From Muribaculaceae bacterium Isolate-037 (Harlan) (GTDB lineage: Bacteria > Bacteroidota > Bacteroidia > Bacteroidales > Muribaculaceae): a DNA stretch of 64,000 nt. The notes under the pieces are model-generated. The model was not told the origin of the DNA. It ran no database searches and saw nothing but the letters and a program-made list of their open reading frames with translations. A program made the translations under genes and the position numbers. The stretch is taken from assembly GCA_003762615.1 (NCBI GenBank), contig RIAZ01000022.1, forward strand, positions 1 to 64,000, given 5' to 3'. Shown here piece by piece: positions 16,000 through 24,712 of the stretch; within the stretch, counting starts at the first letter, position 1, and the number at the start of each line of letters is the position of its first letter.

Positions 16000-16022
16000 G
16001 CCAACTCTTTTAGAATTAGCGA
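16000..16022 (-). terminator. tRNA-Phe terminator supplied by the element
   Basis: On the minus strand a 10-bp stem (CGCTAATTCT with AGAGTTGGCG, G-T pairs allowed) closes an AAA loop and is followed by ATTTTTCTT. It lies 19 bp downstream of the tRNA-Phe 3' end but inside the element, so the element restores termination after insertion. Confidence 0.75.
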
Positions 16023-16039
16023 TTTAACTTTCTTGAAGG

Positions 16040-16052
16040 TGGTGCCACCAGG
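16040..16052. repeat. Right attachment-site core (attR) in tRNA-Phe
   Basis: This is an exact copy of 436-448. It covers the discriminator base, the 3' acceptor strand and part of the T stem of tRNA-Phe, so the tRNA stays intact after integration. Confidence 0.8.
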
Positions 16053-16113
16053 AATCGAACCGGGGACACAAGGATTTTCAGTCCTTTGCTCTACCAACTG
16101 AGCTATGGCACCT
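16041..16113 (-). tRNA. tRNA-Phe (GAA)
   Basis: The minus strand folds as a standard cloverleaf with acceptor GGTGCCA/TGGCACC, a D-arm with AGCTCAGTTGGTAGAGC, an anticodon loop CTGAAAATC with GAA, and a T-arm with GGTTCGATTCC. The 3' CCA is not fully encoded. It is the integration target of the element to its left. Confidence 0.95.
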
Positions 16114-16189
16114 TTTGGGGTTGCTTCTGTTGAAGTTTCTTGTCTGATTTGTCGCTCTCTAGCGTCCTTATCAGCCCCGTTTGCGATTG

Positions 16190-16221
16190 CAAAGTTAGAT
16201 ACTTTTTGCGGTTCTACCAAA
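16190..16221 (-). promoter_or_regulatory. tRNA-Phe promoter
   Basis: On the minus strand TTTG (16218-16221) and TAACTTTG (16190-16197) are separated by 20 bp, matching the Bacteroidetes promoter consensus. The rest of the 280-bp gap up to 16393 is T-rich and holds no gene that I can support. Confidence 0.65.
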
Positions 16222-16393
16222 TTTTTTGGTCACTTTTTTCAATATTTTTTATCTTTTATTTTTATCGCATTATTTATCAACTATTTATTTTTGTCTTTTT
16301 TTCGCGTTTATTGGGTGATCGTATGGTATTTTTGATATTTTTTGGTGGGTAGCGGATATGTCGGTCTCGGTTTTGTCGTTGTCAAGGCTGTTT

Positions 16394-17872
16394 TTATTTC
16401 CTTTTGCGGAAGCGTCCGAAGATGTAGGCGGTGCCTTCCTGTAGTTCGGGACTCTTCCCTATCCACATTATAAGCAGGTATGCCGCTGCACCTACTGTGA
16501 TCTCAATCATCATCTGCATGGGTGCCGGCAGCGTGAGGACCGACATCATGCGGCAGACACACCACATGACGCAGGCGGCGGAGGCAAAGGGCATGAGGTC
16601 GTAGATCATCGCCCCTACCCTATAGCCAATCGCCCTACCGGTCATTGTCACCACTATGACGAAGGTGACAACTGAGGCTATCAGCTGACCCCATACGAGC
16701 CATTCTACGCTTCTAAGAAATACCGTGGATATTATCGCCAAAGCTATCGCGCTATCCTTTATGAGTTCTATTATGAAGAGGCGTTTGCCGTAACCTTTTG
16801 CAAGCATGTAGTTGCCGTAAAGCGACACGAGCACCACGAATATGCCGCGTATCACCAGTATCTGAAACAACAGTATCGATGCGTCCCATTTGGATCCGAA
16901 GAGCGTATGGAATAATGACTCCCCTATTGCGGCTAATCCGACCATGGCAGGGAAGACTATGAAGGCCCCAAAACGGTTGATGCGTCGCACGTAGCGGCGG
17001 AAATCGTCGGGATTATCCTGGAATCTTGAGAGGAGTGGCACGAATGATGCAGTAAGCACCTGCGATATTGATGCGCTACCCATCTTGCTCCATTTGTCAG
17101 CCTGTGTGTAGACTCCAAGCGACTTCAATGAATAGAACGCACCTATGATGAAGGAATATATCGTCAGGAAGAGCGTGTTGAGCATTGATGAGGAGAATAC
17201 GCTCAGTCCTATACGCCATATCTTACGGAATGATTCTATCTTTATCCATGATGTGGGGAACCATCCCCCGGTAGCCCACAGTATCCCCGTCTTTATACCT
17301 GCCAATGCCACCGACTGCCATACGAGTGCCCACGCACCGTATCCTGCCAATGCGAGGGCGATGCCAAGGAGTCCGCCACCGGTCTGCGCCACAAGATTCG
17401 ACACGGCAATCATCTTCACGTCCATACGTTTCATGAGGCGGTTGGTCTGCACAATCGCGAGAGCGTTGAGCACAAAGGTAAGAAACATCACTTTCGACAA
17501 CGGTATCAACCTACGGTCATGCTGGAATATATCGGCAATCAACGGCGCCGCAAACCATAGTATACAGTATATTCCCACACTCACTATGAGGTTAAACCAG
17601 AATACCGTGGAATAATCCTTCTCCGTCGGGTCCTTTCGCTGGAGCAGCGCTGCCCCAAAACCGCTGTCGGCAAATATTATTGCGAATGCCTGAAAAACGA
17701 GAAGTGCCCCCACGAGTCCGAAATCCTCCTGCGAGAGCACATTCGCGAGCACAATGCCCACCACGCCATAAAGCACTTGCGATGCAAGCCTGTCTATGGC
17801 ATTCCATTTAAGAGTACGTGCCGTCTTCAGTTTCAACGGCACGTCGGTATTGTTGTTGACATCTTCTGCCAT
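16394..17872 (-). CDS. Polysaccharide/lipopolysaccharide flippase-like transporter
   Basis: This 492-residue membrane protein has 12-14 hydrophobic helices. Its N-terminal region (LSQEDFGLVGALLVFQAFAIIFADSGFGAALLQRKDPTEKDYSTVFW) is typical of the polysaccharide transporter (PST/WzxC-like) group of the MOP superfamily. Such proteins flip lipid-linked sugars across the inner membrane for export as O-antigen or capsule. No glycosyltransferases are adjacent, so the substrate cannot be inferred. It is the last gene of a minus-strand run behind the GIN-domain gene, with a 40-bp gap. Confidence 0.88.
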   Translation of the reverse strand: MAEDVNNNTDVPLKLKTARTLKWNAIDRLASQVLYGVVGIVLANVLSQEDFGLVGALLVFQAFAIIFADSGFGAALLQRKDPTEKDYSTVFWFNLIVSVGIYCILWFAAPLIADIFQHDRRLIPLSKVMFLTFVLNALAIVQTNRLMKRMDVKMIAVSNLVAQTGGGLLGIALALAGYGAWALVWQSVALAGIKTGILWATGGWFPTSWIKIESFRKIWRIGLSVFSSSMLNTLFLTIYSFIIGAFYSLKSLGVYTQADKWSKMGSASISQVLTASFVPLLSRFQDNPDDFRRYVRRINRFGAFIVFPAMVGLAAIGESLFHTLFGSKWDASILLFQILVIRGIFVVLVSLYGNYMLAKGYGKRLFIIELIKDSAIALAIISTVFLRSVEWLVWGQLIASVVTFVIVVTMTGRAIGYRVGAMIYDLMPFASAACVMWCVCRMMSVLTLPAPMQMMIEITVGAAAYLLIMWIGKSPELQEGTAYIFGRFRKRK

Positions 17873-17912
17873 CAGTCTATTTCTTAATCACTTCCGGCTT
17901 AAAATAATCATT

Positions 17913-18722
17913 TCACTCATCATCATCGTCATCATCCTCCTCCCCGTCATCTTCTTCATCTTCTGACTGAGAGGCAGATTCCTCTTTCATGGAATCATTC
18001 CCTTCCATATATGAGCCTGACGTGCGACCCTCCGGCAACGGATAGAGCTTGCCGCCTCCCGATTTCTTCACCTGCGGATCACCCTTATAATATACCTTTG
18101 TCGAACCGATTCCCCTCACATTCAGCTTCTGCAACGGCCAGCAACCGATCGAACCGCTGCCGAGAATCTTGCATTGCACCACATCTGCCTCAAGACGGTC
18201 GGCGGAGATCGTGCCGGTGCCCACCATCTTCAGCACAGCCTCCTTGCACGTGCCGGAGACGTTGACAGAGCCATTTCCGGTAGCCACTCCGGCAATCACC
18301 TTGTTTGCCTTGACATTCTCCACGCGCACGGAGCCATTGCCTACCTGCGTCACCTTGAACTCGGCACAAGCCGCCGGATTTTCCACCGTAAAATTGAAAT
18401 TAGATGCATTTTCCACTCCCGTAAGGAAATCGGAATATATATAGAGAGTCGGGAGGTCGGGATGACCCACGTCCTCTGTCGACACCTGTATCTTCAGATT
18501 TCCATTCTTCGGAGTGATTATGAAGGCGTCGGCAAACTGCTTGTCGCCTCTATACTGTATGAATCCGGAGGAATCCGGCAGACAACGGTACACCACGTTA
18601 ACGTTGTCGCACACTTTCACACGATCAAACTGACCGACCTCTACCTTATAGTTGTTAATTTCCTGTGCCCATCCGCACAACGACACTGAAAGTAGGATTA
18701 CAAGATAAAAAATTTTATTCAT
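17913..18722 (-). CDS. GIN-domain (DUF2807) secreted protein
   Basis: This 269-residue protein has a signal peptide (residues 1-19, ending CGWAQ). The repeated beta-strand pattern (KVTQVGNGSVRVENVKANKVIAGVATGNGSVNVSGTCKEAVLKMVGTGTISAD) is typical of the putative auto-transporter adhesin / head-GIN domain, a beta-solenoid. It probably acts in the periplasm or on the surface; the exact role of the family is not settled. The C-terminus is an extreme acidic tail of about 20 Asp/Glu residues with Ser, which is unusual. Confidence 0.85.
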   Translation of the reverse strand: MNKIFYLVILLSVSLCGWAQEINNYKVEVGQFDRVKVCDNVNVVYRCLPDSSGFIQYRGDKQFADAFIITPKNGNLKIQVSTEDVGHPDLPTLYIYSDFLTGVENASNFNFTVENPAACAEFKVTQVGNGSVRVENVKANKVIAGVATGNGSVNVSGTCKEAVLKMVGTGTISADRLEADVVQCKILGSGSIGCWPLQKLNVRGIGSTKVYYKGDPQVKKSGGGKLYPLPEGRTSGSYMEGNDSMKEESASQSEDEEDDGEEDDDDDDE

Positions 18723-18823
18723 AGACTTTTCTTATGTTTATTCCCGTGGTTATTCCTATTGGCTTACCTGACGGAGTACAAGCAGGCATTGCCACATCAT
18801 ATATAACGTGGTCTCGTCAATCT

Positions 18824-19804
18824 TTAGCCGAAATACTTTTCTTCTATTTCACGGAATATCTGTTCAAGTTCGTCAGCCGTCTCAGCACGGAGCATCCGTA
18901 TTCTGGTCTGCCTGAAATCGGGCAGACCCTTGAACAATGGGGTTGCCGCAAGATGCCGGCGGATGTGTAGTATACCACGATATTCATCTATGCGGTCGAT
19001 GCTCTCACTTATCTGACGACGCAACAGGGCAAATTTCTCCGCATCCGTCAGCGGAATCCACTCCCCTGTGCGCAGATATTGCTCCACGTCATGAAAAATC
19101 CAAGTGGCACCGATCGCTCCCCTCCCTATCATCACTCCGTCAACGCCATAATCATCGAAAGCCTTAGCCGCTCCCTCAGGCGTGGTGATGTCGCCGTTGC
19201 CGATTATAGGTATCTCCATCTTACCGGATGACTTCAGTTCGCCGATCAGCGACCAGTCGGCATCCCCAGTATACATCTGTGCCCTCGTGCGTCCATGCAC
19301 AGTAAGCGCGGCTATACCGCAATCTTGCAGCCTTGGAGCCAAATCGGTTATGATCTTGCTCTCCGCATCCCATCCCAGGCGTGTCTTCACCGTCACCGGC
19401 AAGCTGACTGCCTTCACCACAGACTCCGTTATTGCAAGCATCTTGGGCACATCTCTCAACATGCCTGCACCTGCACCCTTACCCGCCACCTTCTTGACCG
19501 GGCAACCGAAATTTATATCTATTATATCCGGACCGGCGTCCTCCACCATCTTGGCAGCATCGACCATAGCTTCCGGATCACGTCCATAGATCTGTATCGC
19601 CACCGGACGCTCCCTCTCATCTATATTCAGCTTGCGTGCGGTCGACGCGATATTACGCACGAGAGCCTCCGATGATACAAACTCCGTGTAGACCATCTTC
19701 GCACCCTGTTCACGGCATATCAGACGGAATGACGGGTCGGTGACGTCTTCCATCGGAGCAAGCATCACCGGGCGTTCCCCGAGATCAATATTTCCTATTT
19801 TCAT
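18824..19804 (-). CDS. dusB: tRNA-dihydrouridine synthase
   Basis: This 326-residue flavoenzyme reduces uridines in the tRNA D-loop to dihydrouridine. Visible motifs are the N-terminal APMEDVTDPSFR, the catalytic cysteine in NFGCPVKKVAGKGAGAGML, TVKTRLGWD, the H/R pair in TVHGRTRAQMYTGDADW, and the FMN phosphate-binding GNGDITTPE and GVMIGRGAIG. Length is normal for DusB. It lies 30 bp after the M16 peptidase gene on the same strand. Confidence 0.93.
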   Translation of the reverse strand: MKIGNIDLGERPVMLAPMEDVTDPSFRLICREQGAKMVYTEFVSSEALVRNIASTARKLNIDERERPVAIQIYGRDPEAMVDAAKMVEDAGPDIIDINFGCPVKKVAGKGAGAGMLRDVPKMLAITESVVKAVSLPVTVKTRLGWDAESKIITDLAPRLQDCGIAALTVHGRTRAQMYTGDADWSLIGELKSSGKMEIPIIGNGDITTPEGAAKAFDDYGVDGVMIGRGAIGATWIFHDVEQYLRTGEWIPLTDAEKFALLRRQISESIDRIDEYRGILHIRRHLAATPLFKGLPDFRQTRIRMLRAETADELEQIFREIEEKYFG

Positions 19805-19834
19805 CGTATGTTTTCTTATTTTTGTTTTGTCTTA

Positions 19835-21058
19835 TCAAATCAGCGTCAGACACGCGCACTTGTCGGGCGACAGGAGTTCAGCCACCTGACGCATCTCCTC
19901 TGCCGTCACAGCCATTATCCGATCAGCCGTGGTTGATATGTCGTTGATACGGTCGTAATACAGCAGGCTCTTACCCATAGAGATCGATCTGCTCTCTATA
20001 TTGTCGGAGCTGACGAGCAACTGACCGCAATATTGACGTTTTATGCGCTCAAACGTGGCAGCGGATAGCGACGACTGTGCCAGACGGTCAAGCTCTCCGG
20101 CTATTATACGGCGGCATTTACCTACCGTCGACGGATCTGATCCGAAATAAATGATAAGGAGTCCGCTGTCGCTCAGCAATCCCACGCTGCTGTCTACCGT
20201 ATAGACGTATCCCCTTCTCTCGCGCAACTCACGGTTAAGGCGAGAATTCATGCATGGTCCGCCGAGATAATTATTCAGAAGAAAGAGGGCATATCTTCGG
20301 GGATCTTGCCTACAGAACACCCTTGCACCCACGATAGTATTCGCCTGATGGTTACCACGGTCGCGGCGCAGGTCAAACGGCTCCATCGGCGGCGGCACGA
20401 TACGGTTATGCCCCCTGTCAGGAAAGCTCATGCAGGAGAAATATCTCGACACGAGCCGCTCCACCCTCTCCGGCGGCAACGGACTGCTGCAATACACCAC
20501 CATATTGCCGGGAGTATAGTAACGGTCGAGGAATCCGCGACAATCTTCCCCGGTCAGTTTCTTGACACTTTCCGGCGAACCGAGGATATTGTGGGAAAGA
20601 CAGGATCCGGCGTATGCCAGCTCCTCAAACTCATCATATACCGATTCCGACGGGCTGTCAAGATAGCTATTGATCTCCTCCACCACCACTTCCCTCTCGC
20701 GGTCAAGCTCCGCTTTCGGGAAGCAACTTGCCGTCAGTATGTCGGCAAGCAGTTCCATGGCTCTCTCCTCATAACCTGACGGGGCATTCGTGTAGACCAC
20801 CGTCTCCTCCTTTGATGTGTAGGCATTCAGCTCGCCCCCCACCACTTCCATACGCGCCGATATCTGCCAGCTGCGCCGTGATAGGGTCCCCTTAAATATA
20901 GTATGCTCCACAAAATGCGCGAGTCCGTGGCAATCCCCGGCCTCGTCGCGGCTTCCGGCATTAATCACCGCCCCTATATAACTGACGAGTCCATTCGTCC
21001 GACGGCTGACCACTCTCAGACCGTTTGCCAATGTGAAGATATTGTATGCATGATCCAT
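19835..21058 (-). CDS. M16 family zinc peptidase
   Basis: This 407-residue protein belongs to the pitrilysin/insulinase family. The inverted zinc site HFVEH is present near residue 47, with the distal glutamate in VVVEEINSYLD. The N-terminus (FTLANGLRVVSRRTNGLVSYIGAVINAGSRDE) matches the processing-peptidase-like subgroup. It has no signal peptide, so it is probably cytoplasmic. The C-terminal half-domain (SDNIESRSISMGKSLLYYDR) is intact. The start lies 47 bp from the -7 box of the divergent regulator gene. Confidence 0.92.
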   Translation of the reverse strand: MDHAYNIFTLANGLRVVSRRTNGLVSYIGAVINAGSRDEAGDCHGLAHFVEHTIFKGTLSRRSWQISARMEVVGGELNAYTSKEETVVYTNAPSGYEERAMELLADILTASCFPKAELDREREVVVEEINSYLDSPSESVYDEFEELAYAGSCLSHNILGSPESVKKLTGEDCRGFLDRYYTPGNMVVYCSSPLPPERVERLVSRYFSCMSFPDRGHNRIVPPPMEPFDLRRDRGNHQANTIVGARVFCRQDPRRYALFLLNNYLGGPCMNSRLNRELRERRGYVYTVDSSVGLLSDSGLLIIYFGSDPSTVGKCRRIIAGELDRLAQSSLSAATFERIKRQYCGQLLVSSDNIESRSISMGKSLLYYDRINDISTTADRIMAVTAEEMRQVAELLSPDKCACLTLI

Positions 21059-21104
21059 ATTTTCCTTCTTGCTTTTTAGAACTACAAAATTAATAAATTT
21101 TCCT

Positions 21105-21112
21105 TAACTTTG
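21105..21112 (+). promoter_or_regulatory. -7 box of the TPR/HTH regulator gene
   Basis: TAACTTTG matches TAnnTTTG. It lies at the beginning of the longest possible reading frame (from 21110), which rules out that early start and supports the ATG at 21164. Confidence 0.55.
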
Positions 21113-21163
21113 TATCCGTATCCACCCAGGGATACACAAACCTTAAAATTACTCTTAACGAAT

Positions 21164-22768
21164 ATGAGCCGTTTTTTTAAAGAATCGCTTCCCCTCCTTT
21201 TCATACTCCTGATTGTCGCATCCTCATGCAGTAACCCTTCGGGACAGTCAAGCAGTCTTGAGGCGGAGATTCCATACGACGTGCTAAGACGTCTTAATGC
21301 CACCATCACCAAGGCACCTATATATCAAAAAAAGAAAGTAGAGAAGATCGACTCTCTTAAAAATCTACTTAAAGCAGGCAACCAGCCCTCCCGGCAGTGG
21401 GAGGTGCTTCTCAAAATAGCCTCACTTTACCGACAGATGAATGCCGACTCCTCAATATTCTATGCTCAAAAGTCGGTCTATGCAATCCCGGCAGATGACA
21501 ATGGCATACGCCTAATTAAGAGCGAGCTCGCCACAATAATGGCTCTCAGCACCGCCGGAATATTCCCTCCTGCCATACAGAGACTTGACTCTATAAGCAA
21601 GCTAAATCTCCCACATGACGCCCGCATTGAATTTTGGAAAACATCGAGGATGTTGTATTCTTATATGCTGGCATTCGTACAAGACCATGGGGAATATTCC
21701 GAGATATTCAGGAAAAAATACATCCAATGTGACGATTCCCTGCTCTCCCTTCTCCCTCATTCCGATCCTTTCCGACAATTCATATTTTCCGAACGCCTCG
21801 CCTCTGATGCAAAGTGGGAGACTGCCCGCAAGAATCTTGAAACGATATTGAGAGAACAGCCAAAAGAGAGCAACATCTATGCTATGGCTGCTTTCCAACT
21901 CGCGTTTGTCAACATGAATCTCGGCAATCCCGCGAAATATGTGGAATATCTTGCGCTTTCCGCTGAAAGCGACATAAAGCAATCTGTGAAGGAGGGTATC
22001 GCTCTCCCAACCCTTGCATACCGACTATATGAAATGGGAGATATTGACGATGCCTTCAAATATATAAACTTCGCCCTTGAGGAAGCCAACAGCGGCAACA
22101 TACGAATGAGGATGGTATCAATCAGCGCATTCATGCCGCTGATTGATGAGGCCTACCGTAAAAAAATCAATGATTCCAACAATAAGATGCTCGCATACCT
22201 CCTCATATCGACCACCCTCCTAATAATCGCACTGATTCTCTCCACCTCTCTGATACGCAACATACGAGACTCGCGTGCAAAGGAGAAGAAACTCGCCACA
22301 GCCTCAAAGAAACTGGAGGCATACGTAGGCAACTTCATCGGACTTTGCTCAAATTATGCGTCAAGACTTGACCAGTTTGGCAAACTTATCACCCGTAAAA
22401 TCAACGCACGCCAGACCGACGATCTTTTGAAGCTCGTATCCTCAGGACGATTCAATGAAGAAGACAACGATGAGTTCTATCGGCTAATCGACAAGGCAAT
22501 CCTTGACCTGTTTCCTGACTTTGTCGACAATATCAACACCCTTCTGATGCCCGACCAACAGATAGCGCTTAAGCCCGACATGCAGCTTTCTCCCGAACTG
22601 CGCATCTACGCGTTCGTAAGGCTCGGAGTAGACCAGAGCAACAAAATCGCACAGATTCTAAACTACTCCTCCAACACTGTCTATTCTTACCGTAACAGGA
22701 TGAGAAATCGCGCATTTGACCGCGATAATTTCGACAAGAACGTGGCAGAGCTCGGGTATAACAATTAA
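21164..22768 (+). CDS. DUF6377-like lipoprotein regulator with TPR and HTH
   Basis: This 534-residue protein begins with a lipoprotein signal (LFILLIVASSCSN). Helical TPR-like repeats follow (to about residue 320), then a transmembrane helix (MLAYLLISTTLLIIALIL), a coiled-coil linker and a C-terminal HTH (VDQSNKIAQILNYSSNTVYSYRNRMRNRA). This layout is found in Bacteroidetes membrane-bound transcription regulators that sense an envelope signal. The target genes are unknown. The start was chosen because it follows the -7 box and gives a proper signal peptide. Confidence 0.82.
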   Translation: MSRFFKESLPLLFILLIVASSCSNPSGQSSSLEAEIPYDVLRRLNATITKAPIYQKKKVEKIDSLKNLLKAGNQPSRQWEVLLKIASLYRQMNADSSIFYAQKSVYAIPADDNGIRLIKSELATIMALSTAGIFPPAIQRLDSISKLNLPHDARIEFWKTSRMLYSYMLAFVQDHGEYSEIFRKKYIQCDDSLLSLLPHSDPFRQFIFSERLASDAKWETARKNLETILREQPKESNIYAMAAFQLAFVNMNLGNPAKYVEYLALSAESDIKQSVKEGIALPTLAYRLYEMGDIDDAFKYINFALEEANSGNIRMRMVSISAFMPLIDEAYRKKINDSNNKMLAYLLISTTLLIIALILSTSLIRNIRDSRAKEKKLATASKKLEAYVGNFIGLCSNYASRLDQFGKLITRKINARQTDDLLKLVSSGRFNEEDNDEFYRLIDKAILDLFPDFVDNINTLLMPDQQIALKPDMQLSPELRIYAFVRLGVDQSNKIAQILNYSSNTVYSYRNRMRNRAFDRDNFDKNVAELGYNN

Positions 22769-23194
22769 TTTTCACGTCATATCATCACTTCATAATCTAT
22801 ATATAACCTTATATTTAATCTATATTTAATTTTTACAACATAATGATTTACAATATATTAAATTAAATAAAATCTATATACATACAATATTATGGTTAAT
22901 ATCACTTGCAAAACATGTTTTTGATGATTAATTTTGCATTGTTCTCAAAAGAGAGAATCACTACTCTCTCAACTGAGACACCTCAAAATAGATTTATAGG
23001 TAAATAATTCATAAGGATAAATGACTCATAGGTTATAAGGTAAGTATTATTATTTCGATAGTTTTTACAGTAATAATCTACATTAAGGTAAAAAAGAGAA
23101 AAGGTTCAGATATTCTGAAAGAAATCGGGGACAGTTTAGATTAAATAAATCGTTTATGTTAGGTTTGTAGAAATAATTTTGATTCGCAACGTGG
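22769..23194 (+). other. AT-rich gap before the ClC gene
   Basis: No gene is supported in this stretch. It contains two -7 box matches (TAATTTTG at 22929-22936 and 23174-23181) and small inverted repeats such as TTCTC-AAAAGA-GAGAA near 22942-22957. It ends at a strong terminator hairpin. Confidence 0.5.
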
Positions 23195-23226
23195 CAGACT
23201 TCTTGTGAAAGAAGTCTGTTTTTATT
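22943..23226 (+). ncRNA. Candidate small RNA upstream of the ClC gene
   Basis: A promoter-like pair (TTG at 22909-22911, 20 bp, TAATTTTG at 22929-22936) is followed about 260 bp later by a strong rho-independent terminator, with no open reading frame between. That structure suggests a free-standing transcript or an attenuated leader of the chloride-channel gene. It rests only on signal matches. Confidence 0.25.
23195..23226 (+). terminator. Rho-independent terminator 79 bp before the ClC gene
   Basis: A perfect 10-bp stem (CAGACTTCTT with AAGAAGTCTG) with a GTGA loop is followed by TTTTTATTT. It lies 79 bp upstream of the ClC start and far from the preceding gene's stop, so it probably ends a transcript that begins within the gap. 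Confidence 0.75.
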
Positions 23227-23304
23227 TATAATCCTGCTTCCAAACTTCTGTTTCATTTGTTATAGTATAAGACAACACTGATAACATAAAAAGACTCATC
23301 AACC

Positions 23305-24588
23305 ATGCCCTATAATTACAGATCAAAGACGTTCATATTGCTGCTCGCCATCACAATCGGCATATCCACAGGATTAGTTGCATGGCTGCTGAAGCTCGCA
23401 ATCTCATCATTGGCAAATGTATTCCTGACTCACATACATGATGCAAAGCCCGACTGGTGGCTACTTATCACGCCTGCAGTGGGAATAATCCTAACCGGAA
23501 TATTCTCCAGATACATTGTGCGTGAGAATCTTGAGCATGGCACGGCTCAACTGAAACGCAATCTCAGAAAGAGACTCTACAAAATAAGGCGCAACCGATG
23601 CATCTCTCCTCTCATCGGCTGCTCCCTAACGCTCGGATTCGGCGGCTCCGCCGGAGCCGAAGGACCTATAGCGTCTGCCGGAGCCGCCATAGGCAGTAAT
23701 ATCGGGCAATACGTCCATGCAGACAACGATACCCTCAAGACATTTATCGGATGTGGGGCAAGCGGCGGTATCGCCGCCATATTTGCTGCTCCTATTGGAG
23801 GACTGATGTTTTCACTTGAATTGCTACGTATCAACTTAAACGTCAATTCCGTATTGATGCTGTTCGTCACGAGCCTAACCTCCTATCTCACCATCTCTGC
23901 ACTGACAGGGTTCAGCACAGATCTTTCATTCACTGCATATCCCGACTTTGAGATACACGCCATCCCTATGGTGATTCTATTGGGGTTATTCTGCGGTGCA
24001 TACAGCATCTACTACACCTCTGTTACATCATACATGGATGCCGCCTATTCCCGTATCCGAAATCCATGGATACGCAATCTATCGGGAGGACTGATGTTGG
24101 GAGCCACACTTCTTATGTTTCCGTCAATGTACGGGACAGGCTATCCGATCATAACCGACGTAATCAACGAGCATCCCGAGTCTCTTGCCAAAGGTTCTCC
24201 TTTGATGGAGATATTATCCGGCGACAAATTGCTGATAATAGCCGCTATATGCATACTTCTCTGCAAATGCTGGGCCGTGTCGGCATCCAACAGCAGTGGC
24301 GGCGTGGCAGGCGACTTCGCCCCGACCATATTCGCAGGGAGCATGGCAGGCTTTATTTTCGCCACCATGAGCAATCAGTGCTTAAACATGCATCTACACG
24401 TCGGGGCATTCTCATACATAGGCATGGCTGGAGTCATGGCAGGCGCGATACAGGCACCCCTTATGGCTATATTCATAATCTTGGAGATGACGCAATCCTA
24501 TCATTTTGCATTGCCTCTAACCATTTGTGCCATCGTGTCATACATCACCACACGCTACGGACAACATATCCTCAAGAAAAAGGCATAA
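23305..24588 (+). CDS. ClC-family chloride channel/transporter
   Basis: This 427-residue inner-membrane protein has about ten helices. ClC selectivity-filter motifs are visible: GFGGSAGAEGPI (the gating glutamate in the GxEGP motif), GCGASGGIAAIFAAPIGG and GGVAGDFAPTIFAG (GxFxP type). It moves chloride, or exchanges chloride for protons. It lacks the C-terminal CBS domains of some homologues and ends in KKKA. The upstream terminator suggests possible attenuation. Confidence 0.93.
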   Translation: MPYNYRSKTFILLLAITIGISTGLVAWLLKLAISSLANVFLTHIHDAKPDWWLLITPAVGIILTGIFSRYIVRENLEHGTAQLKRNLRKRLYKIRRNRCISPLIGCSLTLGFGGSAGAEGPIASAGAAIGSNIGQYVHADNDTLKTFIGCGASGGIAAIFAAPIGGLMFSLELLRINLNVNSVLMLFVTSLTSYLTISALTGFSTDLSFTAYPDFEIHAIPMVILLGLFCGAYSIYYTSVTSYMDAAYSRIRNPWIRNLSGGLMLGATLLMFPSMYGTGYPIITDVINEHPESLAKGSPLMEILSGDKLLIIAAICILLCKCWAVSASNSSGGVAGDFAPTIFAGSMAGFIFATMSNQCLNMHLHVGAFSYIGMAGVMAGAIQAPLMAIFIILEMTQSYHFALPLTICAIVSYITTRYGQHILKKKA

Positions 24589-24589
24589 G

Positions 24590-24625
24590 AAAAGGGCACC
24601 CGGCTCGAAAGCCACCGCCCCTTTT
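24590..24625. terminator. Bidirectional terminator between convergent genes
   Basis: AAAAGGG and CCCTTTT arms enclose a GGCT-CGAA-AGCC inner stem. It lies just after the ClC stop and before the convergent TPR gene, and has T- or A-rich flanks. Confidence 0.6.
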
Positions 24626-24712
24626 CATAAAATAAGCAAATGTTTTATTATTTTATGTAATATTGCCTTGTTTAATAATGAAGTTGTATTAACTTCAATC
24701 TTTCGAAATCAC

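Larger units (their letters stand above)
436..16052. mobile_element. Integrative and mobilizable element in tRNA-Phe
   Basis: The 13-bp repeat GTGGTGCCACCAG at 436-448 recurs at 16040-16052, where it forms the 3' end of tRNA-Phe. Between the repeats lie a tyrosine integrase at one end and a MobC-like protein plus relaxase at the other, with a DUF3987 protein and an HTH protein between them. No conjugation (tra/VirB) genes are present, so the element should depend on a helper for transfer. Integration next to a tRNA 3' end with the integrase at the distal end is the usual tyrosine-recombinase arrangement. Cargo is a RhuM-Fic gene and a thirteen-gene operon of unknown function. The cargo is visibly more AT-rich than the chromosomal genes to the right. 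Confidence 0.85.

Noticed and set aside
16114..16393. Small T-rich open frames right of tRNA-Phe
   Set aside because: They overlap the tRNA promoter, consist mainly of Phe/Ile/Leu from T-rich DNA and lack start signals.
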